Assembly: GCA_028554755.1 (NCBI GenBank)
Contig: JAPTOF010000015.1
Span: 9,486,001-9,550,000, forward strand
Source of the DNA: Cordia subcordata
Lineage: Eukaryota > Streptophyta > Magnoliopsida > Boraginales > Cordiaceae
Reading direction: 5' to 3'
DNA length: 64,000 bases
Part shown: piece by piece, positions 44,727 to 56,716 of the stretch
Position numbering within the stretch: the first letter of the stretch is position 1
How the letters are laid out: the number at the start of each line of letters is the position of its first letter
Notes under the pieces: generated by a model
Told to the model about the DNA's origin: nothing
The model's database searches: none
The model's input: the letters and a program-made list of their open reading frames with translations, nothing else
Made by a program: the position numbers and the translations under genes

Positions 44727-45466
44727 TGATCATGTTCTCGATGATATGTGGAAATGAAGCACAAATACAACCAAGTTTTACATCACAAGTGTACGGATCG
44801 TGTCTAGTATAATGTGTACGTACAAGTATCATCTCCACATGGAGCCTAACTTAGTTTGGTTTCTACATGCTCGGTGCCTAAAACTAGCTATGTGCGTGTG
44901 TGTGCTTTCTTTAGGATCAAAGGGAGCTCAAGGAAAGGAAAATAAAACTAAGCTAACCTAACCTAACGAAGGAACCTAGGGTGCCAAGTTAGGGAAAGTA
45001 AGCTCTACAAGATGGAAGGGGATCTCGGGCGATTGGTCGTAACTAGACTCGGGCTATAATAACGATTTGGTTTATCTATGGCTCAATTGCTCTCATCAGT
45101 GTTGATTAACATCCTACTCGAGAGACTAACTTATTAGTATTGTTTCAGACTAGAGATTGGACTCCTAAAATATTAATGCTAGCAGGTACCCTTTTAATAT
45201 TGTTTCAAAGTAGAGGTATGCTCTTACCACACTAAGTCATCTATTAAACAAATTAATCAACACACATTTAAGTTGTAAATAAGGCTCATGCCATTAGAAT
45301 GGATTAAGGCTGAGGTGAGACCACTACTGATAGCATTTAAGCACAAAAGAGCACATGCATCTTCACTTAGGCATTTTAACAAGCACAGACATGTTTGGTT
45401 ATCAACACAGACATGTTGATTCACACCATTAATCAATGTAAAGAAGCATGTATTAAGAGCCATATG

Positions 45467-47567
45467 CTGTGTTCATTTTGTGTGTTTATATATTGCAAGT
45501 ATATACTTGTTTTGATGTGTGTTTGTGCTTCATTTAGTGTATTAGTATAGCATTTAGGTCATACTTGTGCATATTTAGGTTTTCGTATTCTTAGTTGAAG
45601 TTAGGACTTAAATTCTACACTAAAAAGCATTTATTGCTTATTTTAGGTAAGATTTAGGAAGATAATTAGAGCTCGATTGAGGATGCTTGGTGTGTGGAAC
45701 AAAGCCAAGGGGATTTTGGACATGAAGGAATGAAGAAAAGGGCATTTGGAAGTGGGCGAGTGAAGACATGAGCGACCAAGGCAAAATTGAGCGCAACAGA
45801 AGCCAAATTCGAAGCTTGCAACCAAAAAGGACATGGACTTTTGAACATGTTTTAGGATGCAAAAGATGCCTTGGGAGATCCCCCACAGTGATACGAAGCC
45901 ATAGAAAAAAACGATGCGCGAATCAGAGTCAAAATGAGCAAGATATGAACATTTTATTATCAAGACCGGTTGAGCTTCTGTCAAGGTGGGTCGACCGGTT
46001 AATTGGCCAAATCAAAATCTCAGCCAATTTTGGCCGGATGACTTAGCCCCAAAGCCGGTCGACCAGTTGGGCCCTCGGCTGGACGCATTAACAACTCTAT
46101 TTAAGCCACTTTTTCAGCCACTTTTGAGGAAGAACACCACCCAAATCAAATACCCATTTCCCTAAACCTAAAATCCACCAAAAATCATCTCACACACTCG
46201 CTTCTAAACACATTTAACACTTGGAATCGAGGATCCAAGAGGTTCAAACACTAGGATTTGGGGCATAGCTCATGGATTGTAAAGTTCGGCTATGGATAGA
46301 AGGGTATCTCTCTTTTATCCTAAGCTCAATTATGTGTGATTAGAGCTATGTAAGATGATTACATCTTGTATTTATGGATTGATTACTACTTTTTATTAAT
46401 GGAAACTTGATGGATTTATGTATATATGCTTTATGCTTAGGGTTTCAAAGGCTATTTTATATACGTGTCTATGTGTTTGTAGAAATACCTCAATGAAGTT
46501 GCATATGTATATTGAAGTTTGTTATGCTATTAACCATCTCTAAATCATTATACTAGCATGTCAAAGTGTTTGTGTGATGACTACATGAAGTGGGTATGCT
46601 TATATACATATCTATGCGTGTCTTTGCATACTTAATAACATGAATAGCTTCTTTTTGCATACATGTCGGGTGCTATAGCTTAAATTGGTGTAATCTAAAC
46701 TTGTCTATGTGTTTAGTGGCAGAATATTCCGAAGTATTCTCAAATGCCATGCCCTAGATGTATTCCTTGTGCTTAAATGTCAATTTCTGCTATTGTGATG
46801 CGATCGATGGTGCAAAACTAGTAACTAGCCTAGATCAAGTCCCTTTTGGCTTTAAATCCAGTCAATAGAAGTCCGGATAGGTTTAGTTGACCTTAGTTCA
46901 TTTAGAAAGACTAGTTAGTCCATTATAACACCCTAGATTTATAAGGACCATGCCGTAGCTCTAAGTGGGGCGAAACTTAGGGACGGACTCTCACCGAGTC
47001 TTAGAGCCAGATTGGGGAACTAATTAATGGTTTAAGTGCTAGGGTTAGATCAATCTACACTCACTTAGAACCTTATTGGCTAGCCCTAATTCCTAAGTCA
47101 TAAACACCACGCTGTACTGCTAGGCATGGCCAACTACGGACGAACCCGCACTGAGGCTTAAGGTACCAATTAGGAGGCTAATTATAGGTCTAGATTAGAG
47201 CACTTAGTACAATCCATTAAGTAACCCTAGAAAGATGTAGTAATCTCCATAAACAAGACGTAATAACCTTAGTCCTCCATTTTCGACGTTTGAATCCCCT
47301 TAGATCACTTAATTCCCCCATCACATACAAACATCTTTTATTTTCTCGCCTTTAGATTAGGTTTGTCTTTTCTGAGCTCTCTTTAGACCAAAAACCCCAA
47401 TAACATAGTAGTTAGGACCTCAACACGTAACTTTTAGGACACACTTAGCTTAGGACACTATACATGTTAGGCCTCCCCGTGGATTCGACCCCGTACTCAC
47501 ACACACCGTACTACACACGACTCATGCACTTACGGGCAATTTAGGCTTGTGCTCAAATTGCGTATCA
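45467..47567 (+). repeat. Element E 5' LTR
   Basis: Starts TGCTGTGTTC (3' copy TGATGTGTTC) and ends GCGTATCA. It contains two copies of a block (46930-47004 and 47091-47160) that occurs once in the LTRs of A and D. A GGTCGACCGGT module lies at about 45963-46060. Confidence 0.95.
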
Positions 47568-47573
47568 AGTTCT

Positions 47574-47591
47574 TGGCGCCGTTGCCAGTGA
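47574..47591 (+). other. Primer-binding site of element E (tRNA-Asp type)
   Basis: tggcgccgttgccagtga, six bases after the LTR end, two mismatches to the perfect site of element F. Confidence 0.9.
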
Positions 47592-47754
47592 GGCAATAGT
47601 TGTTTGATTTGTTTTTTTGTGTGTTTTAGCTTGTTACGTGTTGTTCTATCTTTTCTTTTCGTACTTTCTTTATTTTGAATAATAAAAGAAAAAGGATCTA
47701 GAAAAATTTTTGTTTTCGTGATTAGAGAAGAGGATTACCTGTGATTGATTAAGC

Positions 47755-48315
47755 ATGGATGATTTTAATGCTTTTATGTGGTCACTTTTAACTTCTCCCC
47801 TACTACCCCAATATGTTTGTGGCTTTTGTGAAAGTAGTGAGCATAAAGACGATAATTGTCCCCTTCCCCATATGAATCCCCAATCTTAGATTAGTGCAAG
47901 TCATGATCCCCATAATCATGTGCCATTTCATGCATCCTCATTTAGAAATCATGATTATAGAGACTCATATCATTATTTTTGTGATCATTGTGGAAGTCGT
48001 GACCATCATTTTGATTCATGTCCTACCTTTCACCCCGATCCCCACTTTTTTGTACAACCCAAGAATGCTCATGGCAATCATATGCCCATGCATACATCCA
48101 CATCTTACCATTATGATTCTTGGGAGCAACATCATTCATTTTCATATTGGGGTCAAGATGACTCTTCATATCATCCACCTCCTTGTTTTGAAAATCCACC
48201 TTTTGCACCATTATTTCCCACATATTATCCCTTCGAATCTTTTGATGATGATGTTTTTAGTGTTCTCAACGAAGATCTTTCTCCATCTCAACTAGGAAGA
48301 ACTTTCATCTTTTAG
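47755..48315 (+). pseudogene. Element E ORF1: double zinc-knuckle protein with one in-frame stop
   Basis: Starts MDDFNAFMWSLLTSP. The first knuckle CGFCESSEHKDDNC is at residues 22-35. A single TAG (47887-47889) follows, then the same frame stays open to 48315. The second knuckle CDHCGSRDHHFDSC lies near residue 77, followed by His-, Pro- and aromatic-rich text with many HHPHxS-like runs. Both knuckles keep C-x2-C-x4-H-x4-C exactly. The first resembles the end of gag in A (VCALYSKSSHETIAC) and F (QCVLCDSPTHALINC), so the ORF looks like a gag C-terminus without its capsid domain. It could bind the element's RNA; that is inference. Confidence 0.65.
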
Positions 48316-48430
48316 GTCTCTTTCACATAGTCTAAAGCTTGACTATCTCATATACCTCCTCCAATCTAACTAAGAGCGCCTAGATCGTATAAGGCAACAA
48401 GTTGATAATCGAGATAAGTGCTTAAGGAGA

Positions 48431-49213
48431 ATGGTTAAGAATGAACAACCCATGGTTGAAAGTCTTGAGATACCTTTAGAATGGATTGAAAAGATAACAG
48501 AGCGACCTAGAGATAAGAGAAATAATGGTGAAAAAGATGATGTGTTAAAGAGACAACTAGAAAGAGAGGTTGATGGAGAACTAACATCTTATAGTGAGGC
48601 TGAGAATGAGCTTGATGATAGTTTGGTTCTTGATAACTCTTATGGTTATGTTTTAGAGGAAATAGTACCCTATCCTTTTAAGCTCTCAACGTCTTCCATT
48701 ACGTCACATGAGCCTATCATTTCTTCTCATCCCACACTATACACGCATTTAGAGGTTGAGTCTTATGATCATAGTATTTATTTGCATTTCGAGTCTTCCA
48801 TTAGGGAGTCTAGGGTACACACCTCCCTTGAGCAATCACACATCCATGACCCGAAATCCTTTGTGTCCCCATTGTCCCATCCATATGTGTCTACCCCGTA
48901 TGAAAAGAATGATGGTGAGATGACACCCACTAGTGATGAATGTATTGTTGAATTTAAAGAGACTTTAGCTAGTGAAGGTTTAAAGTCATCCATTAGGGAA
49001 AATAAGACATCAATTTTAGAGGTTTTAGATGATAAGTCTCTTGGAGTTAAGAATCATGGTGTTGAAGAGAATAGCAACTCTAAGAAGACACAAAAGAAAG
49101 AAATTGGTATGTTTGGAAGAACGATCTATGAGTCTTTTTGGATGTTTGATGAATCATTGATGGAAATAGAGCCCATTAAGATCGAATCCACCCCTAGTGA
49201 GGAGTTAGAATGA
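48431..49213 (+). CDS. Element E ORF2: acidic protein of unknown function, 260 codons
   Basis: Open from an ATG at 48431. It begins MVKNEQPMVESLEIPLEWIEK, has a charged helical segment (ITERPRDKRNNGEKDDVLKRQLEREV) and then a long Ser/Glu/Asp-rich part. The C-terminal part contains the FGRTIYESFWMFDESLMEIEP stretch. I recognise no domain. It follows ORF1 in a different frame after 115 bases with stops, and may have been joined to it originally. Reading open for 783 bases in a decayed region is notable but not proof of function. No RNA-binding or enzymatic motif is visible. Confidence 0.45.
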   Translation: MVKNEQPMVESLEIPLEWIEKITERPRDKRNNGEKDDVLKRQLEREVDGELTSYSEAENELDDSLVLDNSYGYVLEEIVPYPFKLSTSSITSHEPIISSHPTLYTHLEVESYDHSIYLHFESSIRESRVHTSLEQSHIHDPKSFVSPLSHPYVSTPYEKNDGEMTPTSDECIVEFKETLASEGLKSSIRENKTSILEVLDDKSLGVKNHGVEENSNSKKTQKKEIGMFGRTIYESFWMFDESLMEIEPIKIESTPSEELE

Positions 49214-49407
49214 CGTAGGCTTAATTATGTTATATCTTGTAAAGAAGAAGAATGTAGTACATCCACTTCCCATATTGTTGCTTCTCTTTCTCCAAATGTC
49301 ATTCCTACTCCGCATTCCCATTCCGTTGAGTCTCCCTCTTTAGAGCTCACATTTGTGCCTTTAGTTTAGAACATTTTCATCTAGGGCTAGATAGCACTTC
49401 TCTCATT

Positions 49408-49665
49408 TTGCATGCATTAGACCTATCTTTGACCTATGGGAAAGGTGTGTTCCTGGCCTTTGATTATGAAAAGAAGGCCATGGGGTGGTTAATTAGAGAA
49501 CACATGGGGCATGATCTCATATACTTATGCGTGACACCTTTCACACTTGCGCACATATTTTCATTTGATGTTTCGGGGTGGGATCTTGAAAAGGGGTGCA
49601 TTGTACATTCATCGCCCTATCATTTGTTGCCTGACCCTTTTCCCTCTACTATTTGTGCATGATTG
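49408..49665 (+). pseudogene. Element E small frame of unknown function
   Basis: Reads HALDLSLTYGKGVFLAFDYEKK, then WLIREHMGHDLIYLCVTPFTLAHIF and a stop at 49660-49662. It ends just before the post-integrase-type hairpin, so by position it takes the place of the integrase C-terminus, but no similarity to integrase is visible. Unrecognised. Confidence 0.3.
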
Positions 49666-49749
49666 AATATGCGACAATTTGTGCCTCTTAATTTTAACAT
49701 GTATTGCTCTAACACTAGCGCCCGGCTGGAGGCGTTAAATCCAGCGCTG

Positions 49750-49765
49750 CTAGGAGGCACCCTAG
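49750..49765 (+). other. Post-integrase-type hairpin of element E
   Basis: CTAGG-AGGCAC-CCTAG, perfect five-pair stem. It is kept although E has no integrase. Confidence 0.65.
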
Positions 49766-50173
49766 ACATGTTTTTATTTCATTTGCTTTCCTTGCTTTTC
49801 CTTTTCTTTTATGTGCTCTTAGTATTATCGTTCTTCAATTTTCAATTGCTTTTTGTTTTTCTTTTTCACCCTCCCAAGTGTTGATCCTCACTTCTATCAT
49901 TTCTCATTCTTCACACATCTTGTTTATCATTAGATGACGGTAATGCAAGCTCGCATGGCAAATGCTACTAATCTTGCACTTTGTGAGTGTTTGTCATCTG
50001 TTGAGAAACAGGGTTTAGCAAACAAATTATTGATCACTAGCATCAGAACAGTTTCAAAAGGAACACAAGGTTGTATTTATCCTTTCTCCTCTTGTCTCCT
50101 TGTATTTACCTGATCCCCACCACCCTTGCTTGCTTTGTGTTGCCAATTTGCTTGTTGAGTAGTATTGTTCTAT

Positions 50174-50208
50174 TTGCTTGAGGACAAACAAAGTTTAAGT
50201 TTAGGGGT
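50174..50208 (+). other. Internal PPT-like site with AGGA-loop hairpin, element E
   Basis: TTGCTTG-AGGA-CAAACAA (one mismatched pair) then agtttaagtttaggggtgt. It lies 923 bases before the hairpin of the true tract, matching the 930-base spacing in element A. Confidence 0.65.
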
Positions 50209-50350
50209 GTGGGAGTTTGATTTTTTTGTTATATGCTTTGTGTAGGGTAGATTGTAATATGTGCTTTAAAATGGTGAAATTTTTTTGATTTTTATTCATA
50301 TTGAGTTGCTTATTTCTTAATTGATCGTTGTGTTGGCTATTATGGTTGAC

Positions 50351-50752
50351 TCAATTGATTGGTAATATGAGTTGCATTGTAGGGAGTGAATAGAGTTGAT
50401 TGAAAATTAGGTCTTGGAGGGATGCCCTTGAAAGTTGTGAGGAGTGAGGACCTTTAAGAATGACCCTTGTAGCCACCCCATAGCTTGGTAGAAAACAGTG
50501 TTGAAAAAAGGTTGTTGATATAAGTGCCCCTTTCTTGATTGATTCTTTTTTATGTGCTAAAGTCTTTCTTTTTCTTTTCTTTTTGTGTGAATACAATATA
50601 AAGCATGAAAAATCCAAAAAAACTGAAAAAGGCAAAAAGGTGTAAAAAAAAAAGAAAAATTTGAAAAAGATACAAAAAGCCAAAGGCACCAAAAAGTTTT
50701 GTGAATAAGTGCATAAGTGACACAATGTCAACTTAGCACATGTTATCATCAT
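50351..50752 (-). CDS. Antisense ORF in the 3' region of element E, 133 codons
   Basis: Opposite strand to the element, homologous in position and frame to 9464-9946 of element A. It shares KLTLCHLCTYSQNFLVPLAF near the start, the PFSxxxDFSxFxL stretch after a Phe-rich run of different length, a basic segment (HKKKRKRK) and LQDLIFNQLYSLP near the end. The A-type start codon is also present upstream but is followed by a stop, so the frame here begins at a later ATG. Function unknown. Confidence 0.35.
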   Translation of the reverse strand: MMITCAKLTLCHLCTYSQNFLVPLAFCIFFKFFFFFYTFLPFSVFLDFSCFILYSHKKKRKRKTLAHKKESIKKGALISTTFFQHCFLPSYGVATRVILKGPHSSQLSRASLQDLIFNQLYSLPTMQLILPIN

Positions 50753-51096
50753 TGTTTATATATGAATAAGGTTTTTATAAGCCATTATGTAAGTATATTC
50801 TCTCTCTTCTGTCTTTGAGGCTTTGCACATGTTGGGGAGGCCATGTTAGTTGACAGGGCATGAAATCTCAACACCCCGAGTACGTGTGTTAGAATCCTAG
50901 GATTGTGCTGGTTTGGCTACTCGGGAACTTCCTATAAGGTTCAAAGCCCTTTATGAGTAGAGGAAGGATCCGAAGAGACTTGAGGATCTCTCCACAATAG
51001 GAATGCCTTCTTCATGCTTCTTAGGCTAACCGTGATAGCGAGTTAATTCTTTAGGTAACCCTTTGTATTGACTTTAGAGGTAAACTTAAGTTTTGG

Positions 51097-51134
51097 CTTA
51101 CTTGAGGACAAGTAAGAAGAAAGTTTGGAGGTGT
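51097..51134 (+). other. Polypurine tract of element E with preceding hairpin
   Basis: CTTACTTG-AGGA-CAAGTAAG (51097-51116), a perfect eight-pair stem, then aagaaagtttggaggtgt to the LTR edge. One stem pair (A-T) replaces the G-C pair of elements A and F, a compensatory change. Confidence 0.8.
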
Positions 51135-52844
51135 TGATGTGTTCATTTTGTGTGTTTATATATTGCAAGTATATACCTATTTTGAGGTGTTTTGTGCTTC
51201 ATTTGGTGTATTATATAGCATTTAGGTCATAATTGTACATATTAGGGTTTACATGTTCATAGTTGAAGTTAGGACGTAAATGCTACACTAAGGTGCATTT
51301 ATTGCTTGCTTTAGGTGAGATTTGGGAAGATAATTGGAGCTTGATTGAGGGTGCTTGGTGTGTGGAACAAAGCCAATGGTGTTTTGGACAAAAAGGAATG
51401 AAGAAAAGTGCATTTGGAAGTGGTCGGGGAAAGGAAGGAGAGACCGAGGCAAAACCGATCAATGGGAGCAAAATTTGGAGCTAGCAACCGAAAAGGACAT
51501 GAACAAATTTTAAACATGTTTTAGGGTGCAAACGATGGCTTGGGAGATCCCCCATGACGATACAAAGCGGTAGAAAAAAACAATGCATGAATCGGAACCA
51601 AAATAAGTAAGATATGAACATTTTACTAGCAAGATCAGTTGAGCTTCTATCAAGGCCGGTCAACCTAGCCCGTTGACTGGCCAAATTCGAATCTAGGCCA
51701 ATTTTGGCTGGATGACTTAGCCCCAAAGCCGGTCGATCGGCTAGGCCCCTGGTTGGGCGCATTAACAGCTCTTTTTAAGCCACTTTTGAGAAGAACACCA
51801 CCCAAATCAAATACCCATTTCCCTAAACCCAAAATCCACCAAAAATCACATCACAAACTCTCTTTTAAACACATTTAACAATTGGAATCAAGGATCCAAG
51901 AGGATTAAACACTAGGATTTGGGGCATAGCTCATGGATTGTAAAGTTCGGCTATGGGTAGAAGGGTATCTCTCTTTTATCCTAAGTTTAATTATGTGTGA
52001 TTAGAGCTATGTAGGGTGATTATATCTTGTATTTATGGATTGATTACTACTTCTTATTAATGGGAACTTGATGGATTTATTATATATGCTTTATGCTTAG
52101 GGTTTCAAAGGCTATTTTATATACATATCTATGTGTTTGTAGAAATGCCTCAATGAAGTTGCATATGTATATTGAAGTTTATTATGCTATTAAAGATCTC
52201 TAAATCATTTATGCTAGCATGTCTATGTGTTTGTGTGATTATTACATGAAGTGGGTATGCTTATATACATGTCTATGTATGTGTTTACATACTTAATAGC
52301 ATGAATAGCTTCTTTTTGCGTACATGTCGGGTGCTATAGTTTAAATTGGTGTAATCTAAGTATGTCTATGCATTTAGTAGTAGAATATTCTGGAGTATTC
52401 TCAAATGCCATGCCCTAGATGTGTAAGCCTTGTGCTTAAATGTCAATTTCCGCTATTATGATGCGATCGATGGTGTACAACTAGTTAATATCCTAGTCGA
52501 GTCCCCTTTGGCTTTAAATACAGTCAATAGGAGTCCGGATAGGTTTAGTTGACCTTAGTTCACTTAGGAAGGCTAGTTAGTCCACTCAAACACCCTAGGT
52601 TCATGAGGACCACGCCGTAGCTTTAAGTGGGGTGAAGCTTAGGGACAAACTCGCATCGAGTCCTAGAGCCAGATTGGGGAACTAATTAGTGGACTAAGTA
52701 CTAGGGTTAGATCGATCTACACTCACTTAGAACCTTATTGGCTAGCTTTAATTCCTAAGTCATAAAGACCACGCCGTACTAGTAGGCATCGCCACCTAGG
52801 GACAGACCCGCACTGAGGCTTAGGGTACCAATTAGGAGGCTAAT

Positions 52845-54084
52845 TGATGTATCGTCAAATTTTGTAATAAATTCCCCTATTTTGCATGTGATTACATAGA
52901 CCAAAGTGATTAAGTGATTCATATTGTAAATTATTTGATCCAGTCTCGTTCAAGAGAAGAAAATATTTTTTGGAGGCCTATAAGAGCAATTTACAGAAGA
53001 TTGGGTCATAATATGAGTTGGGCTAATTTAATGGAGAAGTATTGGGCTCAAATATATGGATCAAGGATCAATTTTTCATAGAAAATAAGGAACTTTGGTC
53101 TTTCTTGCAAATAAAGTCATTGGTAAACGAATATGGCAAGTGACCTTGGTGTTAATTTTTTGAAAGTTTTTCCTGTTAGACCAGTTTTGGTATTTTGCTC
53201 ATAACTCCAACTCTAGACGTCAAAATCATGTGATTCTTAGGCCATTGGACTCCTAAGAGGTAGGGCTACAATTCTTATGAAGACAGTCTTTCCAAATTCA
53301 AGGGGGATAAAGGTGAAAAATCAGTCACAACACGTTTAAAAAATTCCCATCACATGCTGGACACATTTCGGTATTTTTGGCATAACTCAGGCTACAGAGG
53401 TCCAAATAAGGTGATTCTTATGGTTATGGAAAGCTAATTCATACAGCTACAACTTTTCTATTTTAAACACTGCTCAGATCTACCTTTAAGATGGTCAAAA
53501 ATGTTGGTCAAAGGAGAGCATAAAAACTGGTAGTAATTTCCTAATCCAAGTGGGATTTGAAAAGGAATTTGATACCATTATAAATACGCGCAATCCACAA
53601 CAGAAAAAAGAGGACCCCATCCTTAGAATTTGCAGAAGATTAAATTGAAGAAAAAGTTGGGGAGCAACTTTTGAAGAGAATTGGAGACAAAGACCTTTAT
53701 CAACTTATTTGTCTAGGAATAATAAGATGAGTTTTTCCGTTCTCAATTTCTTTTCAATTTTTGTTTTGAACTTAATTATGACTTAAACCCCCATGATTCG
53801 GGGTGATAGTTAATGATTATTTTTATTCATGTTTCGGATTCTTTGGAATTTATTTGATTATTCGTATTTGTGCTTATTGCGTATGAAATTCTTGGTTAAT
53901 CATTATTATGCTTGTAGCGAATTTTCATTAGTCAAGAATTTATACCTTTTGCCATATAAGAATATTGTAGGTTCTTGCGGGTACAAATTTTCAATTTACA
54001 GGACTAGATTTACTATAGGAAAATTTTTATATTTTGTCGTTGACTATTTCAATTGATTTTATTGGTCATACGACAACGTGGTCA
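52845..54084 (+). repeat. Element F 5' LTR (internally deleted)
   Basis: 1.24 kb against 1.75 kb for the 3' copy. The break lies in ggactagattta (54001-54012), after which the LTR end follows directly. Confidence 0.93.
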
Positions 54085-54090
54085 AATTTT

Positions 54091-54108
54091 TGGCGCCGTT
54101 GCCGGGGA
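54091..54108 (+). other. Primer-binding site of element F (tRNA-Asp)
   Basis: tggcgccgttgccgggga, the full complement of a tRNA-Asp 3' end, six bases after the LTR. Confidence 0.95.
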
Positions 54109-54377
54109 ATTGGCGTCTAGTTGTTAGGAATTTTTTTATTTTCAGTTTTTTCATTTTTTTAATTTTTCTTATTTTATTTAAAAAAATCAAAAAAATTGTT
54201 AGTGATTTTTAGTTTATTTTCATAAATTATTTCATTTTATTTTTTGTGTAATTTAGTTGCTAGTTAGATTTTTGTATTATTATTATTATTGTCTTTATTC
54301 TTGTCATTTTTTTAGTTTTTATTTTGGTCTAATTCATTAGTTGTGGACTTTAATTGGCTTACTTGTATTGTTTGCAC

Positions 54378-55560
54378 ATGGCTAATAATCAACCCCGAGC
54401 TATTAGGGACTTCTTTATTCTTGGGGATTATGATGTACCACCTGGCATTGCACCACCACATGTTAGAGATGCCACTTTTGAAATTAAGCCCTACTTTTTG
54501 CGGATGCTTCCCATATTTTACGGCCTTAATAATGAAAATCCTTACCATTATCTGAATGAATTTCACGAGGTATGTTTAACTTTTAGAGTTAGGGGAATTG
54601 ATCATGATGCACTTAAACTTAGGATTTTCCCTTTTTCTTTGAAAGATAAAGCAAAATCATTCACTCAAAGCAAGAGAAATTACCACATGGGCCCAATTGA
54701 AAAGTAAACTCTTAGAAAGGTATTTTCCTATGGCTAAGACTACCTCAATTAGGAAAGCTATCACAAATTTTAGCTAACAAGATAATGAAGCATTACATGA
54801 GAGTTAAGAGAGATTTAATGACTTCTTGCGTAGTTGCCTGCATCATAATGTACCTAAATGGCAATTAGTTGAGGCTTTCTACCATGGTTTATCTGAGAGA
54901 AATCAACAAATGGTTGATGCTTCATGTGGAGTGATGTTCTTATATATGAATGAGAATGAGGCTTGGGAGGTATTTGAGCGTTTAAGTGAGAACTCACAAC
55001 AACATGCATCTTTTGCACGTAATGGTGAGCATAGAGGGGTTAAGAAAGGGATCTATGAGATTGCACCCAATCATGACCTTGCATTGAGAGTTGATGTTAT
55101 AACTAGGAAACTTGATCAGTTATTAGCAATACAAAAGGAACCAGTGCATGTTATAGGTGTAAATTTGGGAAAACAATGTGTTTTATGTGATAGTCCTACT
55201 CATGCATTGATTAATTGTCCTATGGCTAGTCAATTTCCTAAATTTGTGCAAGAGCACATTAATGCTGCTCAAGGCCAACCACAGAGTATTTCTTATACGA
55301 ATACTTATAATCCTGGCAGACCTAACCATCCTAACTTTTTTGGCATGTCTCGACTTCCTAGTTTTCAACTTGGGCCAAGGTATGCTCCTCCTTCACCTCC
55401 TCCACCTCCTTCTATGCCTACTAGTCAATTTAGTTCTAGTTTTGAGGATAAAGTTTTAAAGGCTTTGCAGAAATTGGATGATCATACTCAATTGTTGCAC
55501 TCGCACTCACAATCTATAACTAAACTAGAGCAATAAATGGGTCAATGTGCTAATATTGCA
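54378..55560 (+). pseudogene. Element F gag
   Basis: Starts MANNQPRAIRDFFILGDYDVP, the usual Athila/Tat gag start. It reads DATFEIKPYFLRMLPIFYGL and LKLRIFPFSLKDKAKSF, then a frameshift and stops between 54700 and 54810. It reopens at 54826-55536 with NVPKWQLVEAFYHGLSERNQQMVDA and the intact zinc knuckle CVLCDSPTHALINC (C-x2-C-x4-H-x4-C), followed by a proline-rich stretch (PPSPPPPPSMP) and a short helix ending near 55536. Confidence 0.85.
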
Positions 55561-55679
55561 TCGTCTGTAACAAAGTTGGGGTGACAAAATTGGTCAAATT
55601 GCGAGTGTGTTAGCAAGACATGAGGATAGATTACCAGTACAAATCATAGAGAATCCTAAGAGACATGAATAGGCGAATG

Positions 55680-56575
55680 CAATCATGGTGCTTAAGGATG
55701 GAAAGGAAGTGGATAATGGGGTGAATCTAGATGTACCACATAGGCAAGTGAGCATAAAGGGCAAAGAGAAAATAGATGATTCATATGTGAATGACTCCAG
55801 AGAGTTAAATGACACTGCTATTCCTTCATCAAAAACACAATATGCCCTTAGAGCACCGTTTCCTCAAGCCTTAGGTAGGGACAAAGAAAAAGAATCTAAG
55901 AAGAATACAATTTTGGAGACTTTTAAGCATGTGAATATTAATTTTCCTATTTTGGAAGTGATTAAATAGATTCTTGCATATGCTAAGTTCTTGAAGGATT
56001 TATGCACTCAAAAGTGTAGGATCCAAGAACATGTTCCTAAGAAGGTAAGGCTAACGGAGGAGGTTAGTAGCATTCTCACTTCTTCAACTCCACCTAAACG
56101 TAAAGATCGAGGGGCTTTCACTATTCCATTCTTTCTAGTTGAGCATCGCATTGATAGAGCACTCCTTGACTTAGGTGCTAGTGTTAATATTTTACCTTTT
56201 GTGATATATGAGCAACTAGGTTTGATGGGGATGAAGCCAACCCTTATTACACTTCAATTAGCAGATAGATCCATTAGGGTATCTAGAGGAATAGTGGAAA
56301 ATGTGCTATTGAGGTTGATAAATTCTTATTTCCTGTGGACTTTATTGTTTTGGATATTGAGCATTTAGATCTTAAATAGAATTATACACCTGTGATCTTA
56401 GGTCGACCATTCTTAGCCACAGCCAATGCAAAGATAGACTATAGAAGTGGGGTAATGAAGGTGTCCTTTGGCAACAGAAAGGCTAAAATTTTGGTTAATA
56501 GTTTGGGGAACAGTTTGGAGAGACTAGAGACTTATGAGGATGATAGGATAATTGTATCCCTATAAAAATTGGTTC
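55680..56575 (+). pseudogene. Element F aspartic protease and truncated linker
   Basis: A Lys/Glu-rich lead-in (55685-55969) goes on to the frame at 55991, with DRGAFTIPFFLVEHRIDRALLDLGASVNILP (catalytic DLGAS intact), QLADRSIRVSRGIVENVL and, after a frameshift, LGRPFLATANAKIDYRSGVMKVSFGN. The text ends at about 56570. The linker to RT, and RT itself, do not follow, marking the pol deletion. Confidence 0.8.
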
Positions 56576-56700
56576 ACATAGTGGTTCACATGTAGAAGGA
56601 CTTAATGCTTATGGGATGGTTGTTTAGAACTCTCTAGGAATCCTGGTTATCAAGATTTGGCTATGTGTCATCTGGCTGAAGACATTAAACTTAGCGCTTT

Positions 56701-56716
56701 CTAGGAGACAACCTAG
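56701..56716 (+). other. Post-integrase-type hairpin of element F
   Basis: CTAGG-AGACAA-CCTAG, perfect five-pair stem. Its position only about 130 bases after protease-linker text locates the pol deletion. Confidence 0.65.
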
